A stretch of DNA of 52,381 nt from an uncultured Clostridium sp. (GCA_900543695.1 UQSG01000020.1:1-52381); one strand, 5' to 3'. Shown: positions 26,420 to 35,280, counted from the stretch's first letter. Notes: generated by a model not told the origin, from the letters alone. Translations and numbers: made by a program.

Positions 26420-28222
26420 CTAAACCGCCTTTCCAGAGCTGCCGCTGTCGCTTCCGTCTCCGCTGGTGAAAAATTTGGTGATATTGGACAAGTAACGCTT
26501 GATTTTTTTCGTTGTCGTTTTTTCAAACTCCTCCCTGCGGATTACAAGTCTCTGGATCTTTTTATAGGTCGGAAGACCTTTGTTTACCTTTTTGACCTCT
26601 TTCCAGATCAGATCGTGAATTCCCTGCGTATCCTCCATGGAAAGGCGGGTTTTCTCGGTAATAGCCTCCTCCTTCGGAACGATCGTCGCGCAGATGACGG
26701 TGTCGTCTTCTTTCGCATCGTCGTCGCCCCAGACCACGCACTCAAGGATATACGGGATCTTCATGAGCTTTTCCTCCAGCTCCTCCGGGTATATATTCTT
26801 GCCGGTCTTGTTCACGATCATGTTTTTAATTCTTCCGGTGATATAAACCCTTCCGTATTTATCCATATAACCGCGGTCTCCCGTGTAGAACCAGCCGTCT
26901 TCCTTCAGTACGGCCGCGGTCGCTTCCGGGTCCCTGTAATAGCCAAGCATGATATTTTCCCCGCGGGCAGCAATTTCTCCGCGTCCGTCTTTATCCTGAT
27001 TGACGATTTTTACCTCGATGCGCGGCATCGCGGGCCCTACGGAGGCGTCCGCATTTCCGGTATCGCGGCTCACGCACAGGATCGGAGAACATTCCGTCAG
27101 ACCATATCCCTGCCGGAGCTTGAAGCCCATCCGGTTCATATCTTTAGAAATTTTCGGATTCATGGCCGCCGCGCCGGCGATAATCAGGCGCAGCCTTCCG
27201 CCGAGCGTCTCATGTACCTGCCGGAACATTTTTCTTCCGGCATTTTTAAAACCGATGTGCTGCAGTCCTCCCGACGTCCAAAGCATACAGCGGAACGCTG
27301 CGCGCTTTACGGGATTGGTGCTTGCCTGCTTCATGATTTTACTGTAAACGTTTTCGATAATAAGCGGGACGAGCATCAGAATCGTCGGCTGATACTCCTG
27401 CACATTTTTTGCGATATACCGCAGTCCGTCGCAAAAAGCGATCCGCGCTCCCATGTAAAGAATCTCAAGGAAGTCGCAGGTACATTCATATGTATGGTGG
27501 ATCGGAAGGATGGAAAGCACCGAATCCGTGCAGTCATTGTCAAGACACTGCGTAACGCTTTCGATATCTGCGCAGATATTTCTCTGGGAGAGCATCACGC
27601 CCTTTGCGACGCCGGTGGTGCCCGACGTAAACAGCAGCACACTCATTGCATGGCTGTCGATTTCGGCGTCGAGATAGCTTCTGTCCCCGTTTTCCAGAAG
27701 CCGCGCTCCCCGCTGCAGCAGCTCTCCGATCGTAAAATATTCTTTGTTTTCGGCTTCATGACGTTCCTCGTCCATACAGATCAGGATTCGTACCGTATCG
27801 TTCAGCTTTAAAGCATCCTGCAGATTTTTATCGAAAATTTTACCGGAAAAAATCAGAACCTCAGCCTCGGACTGGTTCAGAATCATGGCGACTTCGTCGG
27901 CATGGAGCTCCTTGTCGATCGGCACGATTACTCCGCAGCCGCATGTTACGGCAAGGTATGAGAGACACCACTCATATCTGTTTTCTCCGATTACGCCGAT
28001 CCTGGCGCCCTTCAGCCCCAGCTCCGTCAGCGCCGTGCCGAGCCGGTCAACCTCTTCCCGGAATTCTTTATATATAATTCTGCGGTACTCCGCTGGTTCC
28101 TTATGATTTATCTTTAAAATAAACGCTTCCCGCTCGCCGTAGCGCCGGACGGAGCGGTCCAGAAGTTCTCTGAAATTGTCAATTCTGTCTTCCTGAGACA
28201 ATCTTTTCTCGTCGTTTTCCAA
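26420..28222 (-). CDS. AMP-forming long-chain fatty acid-CoA ligase family protein
   Basis: 600 residues. The start is set at a TTG (28222) because AAAGGA lies 9 nt before it; an ATG at 28231 directly abuts that site and is unlikely. The adenylate-forming motifs are 'LLFTSGTTGVAKGVMLS' (P-loop), 'YGLTECSP', 'GWFYTGDRGYMDKYGRVYITGR' and a C-terminal 'NKTGKNIYPEELEEKL' hinge region. It activates a carboxylic, probably fatty, acid to acyl-AMP and acyl-CoA. The C-terminal tail is Ser/Gly-rich. It is the first gene of the four-gene operon. It might serve lipid or lipoglycan synthesis with the UDP-sugar enzyme (inference). Confidence 0.9.
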   Translation of the reverse strand: MENDEKRLSQEDRIDNFRELLDRSVRRYGEREAFILKINHKEPAEYRRIIYKEFREEVDRLGTALTELGLKGARIGVIGENRYEWCLSYLAVTCGCGVIVPIDKELHADEVAMILNQSEAEVLIFSGKIFDKNLQDALKLNDTVRILICMDEERHEAENKEYFTIGELLQRGARLLENGDRSYLDAEIDSHAMSVLLFTSGTTGVAKGVMLSQRNICADIESVTQCLDNDCTDSVLSILPIHHTYECTCDFLEILYMGARIAFCDGLRYIAKNVQEYQPTILMLVPLIIENVYSKIMKQASTNPVKRAAFRCMLWTSGGLQHIGFKNAGRKMFRQVHETLGGRLRLIIAGAAAMNPKISKDMNRMGFKLRQGYGLTECSPILCVSRDTGNADASVGPAMPRIEVKIVNQDKDGRGEIAARGENIMLGYYRDPEATAAVLKEDGWFYTGDRGYMDKYGRVYITGRIKNMIVNKTGKNIYPEELEEKLMKIPYILECVVWGDDDAKEDDTVICATIVPKEEAITEKTRLSMEDTQGIHDLIWKEVKKVNKGLPTYKKIQRLVIRREEFEKTTTKKIKRYLSNITKFFTSGDGSDSGSSGKAV

Positions 28223-28286
28223 AAAAATCATTCCTTTCAAAATAAAAAGGTGATATACTAATTTTACAGTAAGCTGCATCAAGTAT

Positions 28287-28315
28287 AGTATAATAAAAAG
28301 CAGCTTTAAAGTAAA
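28287..28315 (-). promoter_or_regulatory. Promoter of the acyl-CoA ligase/GH-like/UAP/icd operon
   Basis: Minus-strand TTTACT (28310-28315), 17-nt spacer, TATACT (28287-28292). Confidence 0.65.
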
Positions 28316-28357
28316 CAAATATTTTCACACTTATACTATGATTGCGGAGCTTAAAAA

Positions 28358-29077
28358 ATGGATGATAACAAGAAAAAATTTGTAAATAATATCGTTAAGC
28401 ATATTAAAGCATTTACTACAGCAGAAGAAGCTGCCCCCGTTCAGAAAGACGCGCCGGCAGTGCCAGAACCAGCGGAGCCCGACAAGATTCCGGTGGAACC
28501 CGTTAATTCTGAGGATCAAATAAAAAACGCGGCGGGAAAGCCGTTAAAAATCCGCGGAAGCGCTGCTTCCGCGGGAGAAAAAGACTCAGTTCTTTCCAGA
28601 CTGGCCGTTTTGCTTTCGGACCGTGCCGTGCTGGGAGGAGTAATTCTTTATGCCGTATATATCATCAATCTCATCGGAATGACAGTTTTCACGAGACGCT
28701 CGGCGCTCGGACTTACGCAGGCGCTGCTTTACAAGTTTCACATCGATACGATTTCATTCCGCTCCGTTACTTTTCTCGAAATCAGTATAGTGGTCTCTTA
28801 TATTTTCTCTTTTATATTCGGAGGACTGGTTCTTTTCGCGCTGCTTCGGATCGGCTCTCTGATCTCCGAGCTCTGCGGACTGGCATATTCCCATAAGCTG
28901 ACGCGCTGGCTTCTGTTTCTGTTTATGGCGGTATTTGCCGTTGTGTCGCTCTGCTTTCTGTTCTCCGGGAATCCGGTTTTGTCCCTTTCCGTTTATAATT
29001 GGGCGGCGCCGCTGTTTACCTGCGGCGGCGGACTTTCGATGTACTGCATGTCACTCCGTCATATCGAGATCGACTGA
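28358..29077 (+). CDS. Membrane protein of unknown function with disordered N-terminus
   Basis: 239 residues. The ATG follows GGAG by 9-10 nt. Residues 1-85 are charged and Pro/Ala/Glu-rich (likely disordered, cytoplasmic). Four transmembrane segments follow at about 92-110, 142-165, 185-205 and 212-230. No known motif is visible. Its last 27 nt overlap, in antisense, the end of the P-II-like gene. I do not recognise the family. Confidence 0.7.
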   Translation: MDDNKKKFVNNIVKHIKAFTTAEEAAPVQKDAPAVPEPAEPDKIPVEPVNSEDQIKNAAGKPLKIRGSAASAGEKDSVLSRLAVLLSDRAVLGGVILYAVYIINLIGMTVFTRRSALGLTQALLYKFHIDTISFRSVTFLEISIVVSYIFSFIFGGLVLFALLRIGSLISELCGLAYSHKLTRWLLFLFMAVFAVVSLCFLFSGNPVLSLSVYNWAAPLFTCGGGLSMYCMSLRHIEID

Positions 29078-29767
29078 CGCGTCATCGTCATCTTCAAGCT
29101 TTCTAAGGCCCGCGACGCTGCTGACCGGCAGGGAAAAAACGATGGATCGAGCCTTGCTTTCCAGTCCCGCATGCTCCATGATCGCTTTCATGATATTGCT
29201 CCTGTCCTTCGCGGGAGAAACGATCAGAATCATCTCCTTCTCTTCAGAAATCGTAAAGCCGAGAAATTTCTTGGCATATTCCGCGCCCAGGCCTTTGGCG
29301 CGTACCACGGTCCCCCCCATTGCTTTGGCGCCGCGCGCTGCATCCATGACCAGCTCTGTATAGCCTTCATTCGCAATTACAAAAATCAGCTCGTATTCCG
29401 TATTCAGCGACATCTTTTTTCCTTCCTCCATTCTGAACAGCTGACCTTCTGTCAGATACTTTAACGACCGCATTCCGCCGACGCTGCTGACGGGAACCGT
29501 GGCAACGATTCCGTTCCCCGGGATATCGATAAACAGCTTCTCTGTAAAATCATGAAAAAGCGGCTTCAGCGTATGTCCCGTAACAATCGCCAGCAGCAGC
29601 GTTTTTTCGCTGTCTTCCAGGCTCAGATAATCCAATATTTCGCTTGTTGCCGTTCCCTCTCCCAGCAGACAGTTAACGGCGTATACATGATGCTCCGTGA
29701 AAAGCCGGATAAATTTCTCGGCCTTTCCCCGTTCCGTAATTACCAGCATTAAATGCGCATCGCCCAT
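29051..29767 (-). CDS. Tandem P-II-like (GlnB-fold) regulatory protein
   Basis: 238 residues made of two P-II-like halves, about 1-105 and 120-238. Each ends in a matching element: 'VPVSSVGGMRSLKYL' and 'LPVSSVAGLRKLEDD'. P-II proteins sense small molecules and bind transporters. The gene lies 19 nt downstream of a DUF1538 membrane protein, and P-II-like partners are typical of that family, so it probably gates or regulates that transporter. The effector ligand is unknown. The two fused halves mirror the duplicated transporter. Confidence 0.82.
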   Translation of the reverse strand: MGDAHLMLVITERGKAEKFIRLFTEHHVYAVNCLLGEGTATSEILDYLSLEDSEKTLLLAIVTGHTLKPLFHDFTEKLFIDIPGNGIVATVPVSSVGGMRSLKYLTEGQLFRMEEGKKMSLNTEYELIFVIANEGYTELVMDAARGAKAMGGTVVRAKGLGAEYAKKFLGFTISEEKEMILIVSPAKDRSNIMKAIMEHAGLESKARSIVFSLPVSSVAGLRKLEDDDDASVDLDMTE

Positions 29768-29786
29768 TCGCTTTCAAGCCCCCTTG

Positions 29787-31310
29787 CTACAGCTCTATGA
29801 TATCGTCGTCGCCATACGCTGCCTGCGGTTCCGGCTCTGCTTCGCGCCGCTTCAGCTTCAAGTTATAAGCAAGTCCCAGGATCTGTATGGTAATCAGGGG
29901 CGTCATGGCCACCAAAGCAACGACGCCGAAGGCATCTGTAACGATCCGATCCGTTCCTCCGATAATCTCGCACGCTCCCATCGCGAAAGAAAGCAGGAAC
30001 GTCGCCGTCATGGTTCCCGAAGCCACGCCGCCGGAGTCAAAGGCGATGGCCGTAAAAATCTTAGGGACAAAAAAGGTCAGCGCAAGCGCTGCGATATATC
30101 CCGGGAGCAGGAACCACATAATGGAAATTCCCGTCAGAACCCGGACCATAGCAAGCGCCAGCGATACCGCAACGCCTGCGGACAGACTGAGGCGCATCGC
30201 CCGGGCAGGGATTGAGCCCGCTGTAATTTCCTCCACCTGCTTATTCAGCACATGCACCGCTGGTTCTGCCGCAACGATAAAATATCCGACGATCATGGAA
30301 ATCGGGATCAGAACCCAATTATAATCAAGCGAAGCAATTTCCTTTCCGACATAATTTCCCACCGGCATAAAACCAACATTGACACCCGTCAGGAAAAGAA
30401 CCAGACCGACATATGTATATATAATACCAATCAAAATCTTAAAGAACGGCCGCTTGCCCATTTTCAAAACAAAAAAGTCGAATATCAGGAAAAACACAAG
30501 GATCGGAGCAAGCGCAAAGCCAACCTCTTTCATGTAATCGGGAAGCGCCTCTAAAAACAGCGCTGCCAGCGTTCGGGAGCTCTCCATATCCGGAATTTCC
30601 ACAGGAATATAAGTTCCCTGCGTGGGATACAAAAGGCCCAAAACCAGAACGGCGATTACAGGCCCAATAGAACTAAGCGCGACAAGGCCAAAGCTGTCGT
30701 CGCCCGCATGCCGGTCGCTTCGGATTGAAGAAACGCCGACGCCAAGCGCCATAATAAAAGGGACGGTCATCGGGCCCGTCGTCACGCCGCCCGCATCAAA
30801 GGCGATCGCCCAGAAATTCTTTGGTACAAAAAAAGCAAGGATAAATACAATTGCATAAAATCCGATCAGCAAATAGGAGAGGCGAATACCAATCAGAATC
30901 CGGAGCATGGCGATGACCAGGAAAACACCGACGCCGACGGCCACCGCGCCGATCAGCACAGCGTCCGGGATGCCCGGCACCTGGTTTGCCAGGATCTGGA
31001 GATCCGGCTCCGATATCGTTATGATAATTCCCAAAAGCAAGCTTACCAGAAGGATCAGCCAGAGCTTTTTAGATTTCGTTATGCTCGCGCCGACCTTGCT
31101 GCCGATCGGCGCCATGGCGGTATCGGCTCCCAGTGTAAACAGCGCCATTCCGACAATCAGCAGCGCAGCGCCAAGTACAAATGCAAGCAGCATACTGCTT
31201 GGAATCGGAGAGATCGTAAAACATAACAGCAAAACGATTGCGGTAATCGGGAGCACTGAGGACAGGGCCTCCAAAGCCTTTTCGCGAAGCTTTGATCTGT
31301 TATTCAGCAT
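29787..31310 (-). CDS. DUF1538 polytopic membrane protein (putative transporter), duplicated
   Basis: 507 residues with about 12 transmembrane segments. The ATG at 31310 is chosen for its GGAGGT site. The protein is an internal tandem duplication: 'FFVPKNFWAIAFDAGGVTTG' in the first half recurs as 'FFVPKIFTAIAFDSGGVASG' in the second, each followed by a 'D.FG.VAL...P' segment. This is the DUF1538 architecture, of unproven substrate. The Asp-[AS]-Gly-Gly-Val motifs are plausible substrate or ion sites (inference). It forms an operon with the tandem P-II-like protein. Confidence 0.88.
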   Translation of the reverse strand: MLNNRSKLREKALEALSSVLPITAIVLLLCFTISPIPSSMLLAFVLGAALLIVGMALFTLGADTAMAPIGSKVGASITKSKKLWLILLVSLLLGIIITISEPDLQILANQVPGIPDAVLIGAVAVGVGVFLVIAMLRILIGIRLSYLLIGFYAIVFILAFFVPKNFWAIAFDAGGVTTGPMTVPFIMALGVGVSSIRSDRHAGDDSFGLVALSSIGPVIAVLVLGLLYPTQGTYIPVEIPDMESSRTLAALFLEALPDYMKEVGFALAPILVFFLIFDFFVLKMGKRPFFKILIGIIYTYVGLVLFLTGVNVGFMPVGNYVGKEIASLDYNWVLIPISMIVGYFIVAAEPAVHVLNKQVEEITAGSIPARAMRLSLSAGVAVSLALAMVRVLTGISIMWFLLPGYIAALALTFFVPKIFTAIAFDSGGVASGTMTATFLLSFAMGACEIIGGTDRIVTDAFGVVALVAMTPLITIQILGLAYNLKLKRREAEPEPQAAYGDDDIIEL

Positions 31311-31341
31311 ACGTCCACCTCCGATCATTCATATTCTATAT

Positions 31342-31370
31342 ATTATAATGAAATTTTTAAAACACCGCAA
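31342..31370 (-). promoter_or_regulatory. Promoter of the DUF1538/P-II-like operon
   Basis: Minus-strand TTGCGG (31365-31370), 17-nt spacer, TATAAT (31342-31347). Confidence 0.6.
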
Positions 31371-31402
31371 ATAAATTTTATTCATTTTTTATTCAAAAAT
31401 CA

Positions 31403-31431
31403 TTGCTTGTTGTATTTAATTATTGTATAAT
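31403..31431 (+). promoter_or_regulatory. Promoter of the F5/8C lipoprotein gene
   Basis: TTGCTT (31403-31408), 17-nt spacer, TATAAT (31426-31431), about 43 nt before the start codon. Confidence 0.7.
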
Positions 31432-31473
31432 CGAATTAATTATTACATGCGATCTCAACAGGAGGCAAGATTT

Positions 31474-32460
31474 ATGAAAAAATTGTTATTGTGTCTTATA
31501 GCGCTTCTTGCGCTCTGCTTCTGCTTCGCGGCATGTTCAGAGAGCGAGGCTCCGGCAGCAGCGACGCCGACGGCTGCGGCCGGAGCTACCGCTGCTGCCA
31601 CGGCGACGCCGGCTTCATCCGCAACAAAGGAGCCCGCGGAAAACGTATCCATCGCAGTCACCGTGGATGAGCTTCCTTATATTTACCTTGTTAACGTGCA
31701 ATATCAAGACGAGCTCGCAACATGGGATAAAATCATTCCGACTTCCTCAGAAGGACTCGAGCTTGACTATCTGGCAATTGAGCTCCTGGTTCCAAACGAT
31801 GGAAGCGAAGTGGAGCTGACTGCCGTTCTGCAGGAGGGCGCTCCGTACAAAGTAACCGGATGGAGCGGGGATGCAGCCGCAGAAGGAGAAACAATCAAAT
31901 TTACGCCCTCCAAGGACGCCGTCAGCCTGAATATCAATATAGAACCACTGTACGGTGAAAATCTTGCGGTAGATTCCACTGTTACGTGTTCTGTCGGAAC
32001 GGAAGAAAACCCGGCGTCAAGATGGGGCAACGCCTTTCTGACCGACGGCGACATCAACACGCGCTTTTCAACCACAACGCTTGCAAATGTCGACGAGGAA
32101 ACGATGGAGCTGTCCGAACCGGTTACGATCGACATCGACATGGGAGAAGCCAAAAATTTCGATATCATTTCCCTGTTTCCCAGGACAGATACGCTCGATC
32201 TGGAAGACGGCGTACCAAATTATCCGTTTGCGTTTGAAATCCTCGTAAGCAGCGACGGAACAAATTACACTTCCGTTCAGAGCATTTCTCTGGAGGAAAA
32301 CGTAAACGATATGGCGCAAAGCTATGATGTCGGCGCACAAACCGCGCAGTATCTCCGCCTGAGCGTCACAAAGGTCGGAAATATGGCTGCCGACGAGGGA
32401 ACCGCGGCAGTGCCGTACCGCGTTCAGCTTGCGGAGCTGATGGTCTTCGATAAACCGTAA
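31474..32460 (+). CDS. Lipoprotein with bacterial-repeat and F5/8 type C (CBM32-like) domains
   Basis: 328 residues. The ATG at 31474 follows AGGAGG by about 8 nt. The lipoprotein signal ends in a FAAC lipobox, then an Ala/Thr/Pro linker (about 25-58). Residues about 60-160 contain an InlB/bacterial-repeat-like segment ('VTGWSGDAAAEG'). Residues about 165-328 form a discoidin-like domain with 'PNYPFAFEILVSSDGTNYTSV' and 'YRVQLAELMVF'. Both modules closely parallel the C-terminal half of the GH78 protein at 46303-49749, but no catalytic domain is present. It may capture sugars or polymers at the cell surface (inference). Confidence 0.82.
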   Translation: MKKLLLCLIALLALCFCFAACSESEAPAAATPTAAAGATAAATATPASSATKEPAENVSIAVTVDELPYIYLVNVQYQDELATWDKIIPTSSEGLELDYLAIELLVPNDGSEVELTAVLQEGAPYKVTGWSGDAAAEGETIKFTPSKDAVSLNINIEPLYGENLAVDSTVTCSVGTEENPASRWGNAFLTDGDINTRFSTTTLANVDEETMELSEPVTIDIDMGEAKNFDIISLFPRTDTLDLEDGVPNYPFAFEILVSSDGTNYTSVQSISLEENVNDMAQSYDVGAQTAQYLRLSVTKVGNMAADEGTAAVPYRVQLAELMVFDKP

Positions 32461-32481
32461 GAAAGCGATTCAATCAAAAGG

Positions 32482-32530
32482 AAACCCGCAGGCTCCAATC
32501 CTCTGGACGGCCTGCGGGTTTTTCTTTTCC
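32482..32530. terminator. Terminator between the lipoprotein gene and gnd-larA
   Basis: acccgcaggc/gcctgcgggt (10 bp) with a 15-nt loop, then a T-rich run on the plus strand. On the minus strand it is followed by TTTCCTTTT, so it may serve both convergent genes. Confidence 0.8.
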
Positions 32531-32540
32531 TTTCTTTGCA

Positions 32541-35243
32541 TCAAACAGACCAGAGTCCCAGCGCGGGATTTCCGATATAATAAATCTCTCCGGCATCCGT
32601 CTGGTTCATCCCCTCCGCAAGCTGTTCCGGCTGGAATCTCCGAACGGCTTCCTCATAAGGCAAATAGCGGAAGCCGACGCTTTCCACCTCTTCTGCTGAC
32701 AAATGCTTTGTGCAGTAAGTAATGCGGAACCTTCCGTCTGAGGAGCCATGAATCAGGTGCGCTGCTGCGGAAAGATTCTCCCGCAGCTCGGGAGCCTCCT
32801 GTATTTTACGAAGAATATTCTCCCTGCCCGTATAACCGTATTTCCGGATCAGCGTATCGATTTCCGCATCCTCGCCAAACCGCTCGACGCCCGGGGCCAG
32901 TACATACAGCTCTCCTCCGTCCGCAATGGCCTTGCGCGTGCGGTAAATCGCCTTGTTGCCAAGCCAGGTGCTCTTAAATTCCTTTTCTTCAAGCATGACG
33001 ACAACTGTACGCAGCGGCTTTTCCACATGTATGATATTGACCTTCGTGCTCAGCGCCACAGCGCTTTCAAAGATATGACGTTCCCGGCCGACAAATAATC
33101 CATGCATCCGCATTTTACCGGACGGATCAAGATCCGTGACCGTAAGGATATAAGAAAGCGGTACCTCTGAAAGGTATTTTTCCTCCGCATAATCGAATAC
33201 CCGGCGGACCGGCGTATGATCCAGTCCCATAATACGCTCAAGCCCGTAAAATGCGCCGAGCATATGCGAGCCGTTTATCATGGAATTTCCGCCGCAGCCC
33301 ACGAAAATATTTTTATTTCGGTTTGCCATCCCGACGACCTCGTGCGGCACAACCTGACCGACCGAAAGAATCAGATCATAGCTTCCGCTGACAAGCAGCC
33401 GATTGACCTCCACGTCGATGGGCTCGTTGACGATGCCATCCGAAATCTCGGATATGAACTCCGCCGGCACCGTGCCGATTTTAACGACATCCTCCCGCCA
33501 GTTATGAACCAGAAAGCGATCCTGCGGAATTCCTGCGTACAAATCAGAAATTTCCGCAGCCGTCATCGGCGCGTGCGTCCCCAGCGCCGGCAAAATATCA
33601 ACCTCTGCCCCAGCCTCCGTATATTTCCGATATAAAATCTGCGTTACGATTCCTGCGCCCGAATAACAGCGCGTATAATCAGGCGGAATAATCAGAAGCC
33701 GTCTTACTTTCTTTCCGCGGAACGTATAATCCCCGATTGTTTTCTCCAGGATCCGTTCAAGCTTCTTTTCGTCCAGCGGACCGTAATAGGTTCCGGACTT
33801 CAGCCCCTCCTGCCAGTCCGTATGCCGGAATTCACCGCGCGGCGTATCCGTCCTTTCATAAGTATGCGCGCCGAAATAATCGCGCTGTGCCTGCAGCAGA
33901 TTGGCAGGGAGGCGCTCGGCGCGATAACCGTCGAAGTAGCTCAGGGCTGCAAAAAACGCCGGCGTCGGAATTCCCGTTTCCGCGGCTTTTGCACAAATGA
34001 GCCTCCACCCTTTCTGCGCGGCGGACAGCCGGCTCGCGAAAAAGGAATCGAGCATAAGATTTTTCAGATTTGGATTCTGCTCGTACGCATCTTTGATTTT
34101 ACCCAGGAAGCTGCTGCGGATGATGCAGCCGCCTCTCCAAAGCAAAGCAACGGAGCCCAAATCCAGATTCCAGCCGTGAACCTCGGAGGCTTTCGCCATA
34201 AGCGCGCAGCCCTGCGCATAGGATACGATTTTAGAAGCATAAAGTGCGTCGCGGAGCGCAGTGAGGAAAGACGCCTTCTCCGCCTCCCGCAGCGCCGCTC
34301 CGTCTTCAGGAGCCGTCCAGGGCAGAACGCGGGAGGCTGCGCTGCGTTCCTCCTTCAGCACGCTTAAATATCTGGAAAATACGGATTCTCCGATCAGCGT
34401 AAGCGGCACGCCCTCTTCGTACGCCGCCTGTGAAGACCACTGGCCCGTGCCCTTTTGCCCGGCAACATCCAAAATATGCTCAACGAGCGGGCGGCCGTCC
34501 TCATCCTTCTTCCGTAAAATATCTGCCGTAATCTCGATCAGATAGCTGTCGAGCTCGCCGGCGTTCCACTGGGAAAATACGTCCGCCATTTCGTCCGCCG
34601 TCATCTTCAGATATCTTCGCATCAGGTCATATGTTTCGCAGATCAGCTGCATGTCGCCGTATTCGATTCCATTATGCACCATTTTTACAAAATGGCCGGC
34701 GCCCCCCGTTCCGATCCATTCGCAGCACGGCGCCGTTCCGCCGCGTCCGTCGTCTGCAAAAGCGCAGATTTTACGGAAAAGGTCCCGAACGTACGGCCAT
34801 GCAGCCTCCGAACCGCCGGGCATGATGCTCGGCCCGTGCAGCGCGCCCTCTTCTCCGCCGGAGATCCCTGTCCCGATATAGAAAAGGCCCTTGCTTTCCA
34901 CGTATTTTGTTCTTCTCTCCGTGTCATTATAATGTGAATTTCCGCCGTCAATGATAATGTCGCCCGGGTCAAGAAGGGGCAGCAGCGTCTCGATCAGCGT
35001 GTCTACCGCCGTTCCGGCCTTCACCATCATCATAACCCTGCGCGGCTTTTTAAGCAGTGAAACAAGCTCGGCAGGAGAATAGGCGCCCAGGATGTTTTTC
35101 CCTGCCGCCCGTCCGCCGATAAAATTTCGGACCTTTTCCAAGGTCCGATTGTATACGGCTACGGTAAAGCCTTTGCTTTCCATATTCAGAACGAGGTTCT
35201 CGCCCATTACCGCCAGTCCGATTAATCCGATATCCGCCTGCAT
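32541..35243 (-). CDS. Fusion: 6-phosphogluconate dehydrogenase + LarA-type nickel-pincer racemase/epimerase
   Basis: 900 residues in one open frame, ATG at 35243 (GGAGG 10 nt upstream). Residues 1-477 are a complete decarboxylating 6PGDH: 'GLAVMGENL' dinucleotide fold, 'SGGEEGALHGPSIMPGG', catalytic K187, H190, N191 and E194 (constant offset of 4 from E. coli), and the C-terminal 'PRGEFRHTDW' that completes the partner active site. Residues about 485-900 are a full-length LarA (DUF2088) domain. H557, H634, K644 and H660 correspond to H108, H174, K184 and H200 of Lactobacillus LarA, with exact 174/184/200 spacing. LarA relatives racemise or epimerise 2-hydroxy acids, including gluconate, using a Ni-pincer cofactor (family knowledge). 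Lies 37 nt after prs. Coupled gluconate chemistry is inference. Confidence 0.9.
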   Translation of the reverse strand: MQADIGLIGLAVMGENLVLNMESKGFTVAVYNRTLEKVRNFIGGRAAGKNILGAYSPAELVSLLKKPRRVMMMVKAGTAVDTLIETLLPLLDPGDIIIDGGNSHYNDTERRTKYVESKGLFYIGTGISGGEEGALHGPSIMPGGSEAAWPYVRDLFRKICAFADDGRGGTAPCCEWIGTGGAGHFVKMVHNGIEYGDMQLICETYDLMRRYLKMTADEMADVFSQWNAGELDSYLIEITADILRKKDEDGRPLVEHILDVAGQKGTGQWSSQAAYEEGVPLTLIGESVFSRYLSVLKEERSAASRVLPWTAPEDGAALREAEKASFLTALRDALYASKIVSYAQGCALMAKASEVHGWNLDLGSVALLWRGGCIIRSSFLGKIKDAYEQNPNLKNLMLDSFFASRLSAAQKGWRLICAKAAETGIPTPAFFAALSYFDGYRAERLPANLLQAQRDYFGAHTYERTDTPRGEFRHTDWQEGLKSGTYYGPLDEKKLERILEKTIGDYTFRGKKVRRLLIIPPDYTRCYSGAGIVTQILYRKYTEAGAEVDILPALGTHAPMTAAEISDLYAGIPQDRFLVHNWREDVVKIGTVPAEFISEISDGIVNEPIDVEVNRLLVSGSYDLILSVGQVVPHEVVGMANRNKNIFVGCGGNSMINGSHMLGAFYGLERIMGLDHTPVRRVFDYAEEKYLSEVPLSYILTVTDLDPSGKMRMHGLFVGRERHIFESAVALSTKVNIIHVEKPLRTVVVMLEEKEFKSTWLGNKAIYRTRKAIADGGELYVLAPGVERFGEDAEIDTLIRKYGYTGRENILRKIQEAPELRENLSAAAHLIHGSSDGRFRITYCTKHLSAEEVESVGFRYLPYEEAVRRFQPEQLAEGMNQTDAGEIYYIGNPALGLWSV

Positions 35244-35280
35244 CTTTCCAAGTCCTCCCATTTGATTCTTCTGTTGCCCC

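Noticed and set aside
26399..27811. 470-codon plus-strand open frame
   Set aside because: It is antisense to the acyl-CoA ligase, whose motifs are clear on the minus strand.
32541..35243. Two separate genes (gnd and larA) joined by a sequence error
   Set aside because: No stop, ribosome site or start codon with good spacing lies at the junction (about 33780-33815), and both domains continue in frame with conserved ends. Read-level checking would still be worthwhile.
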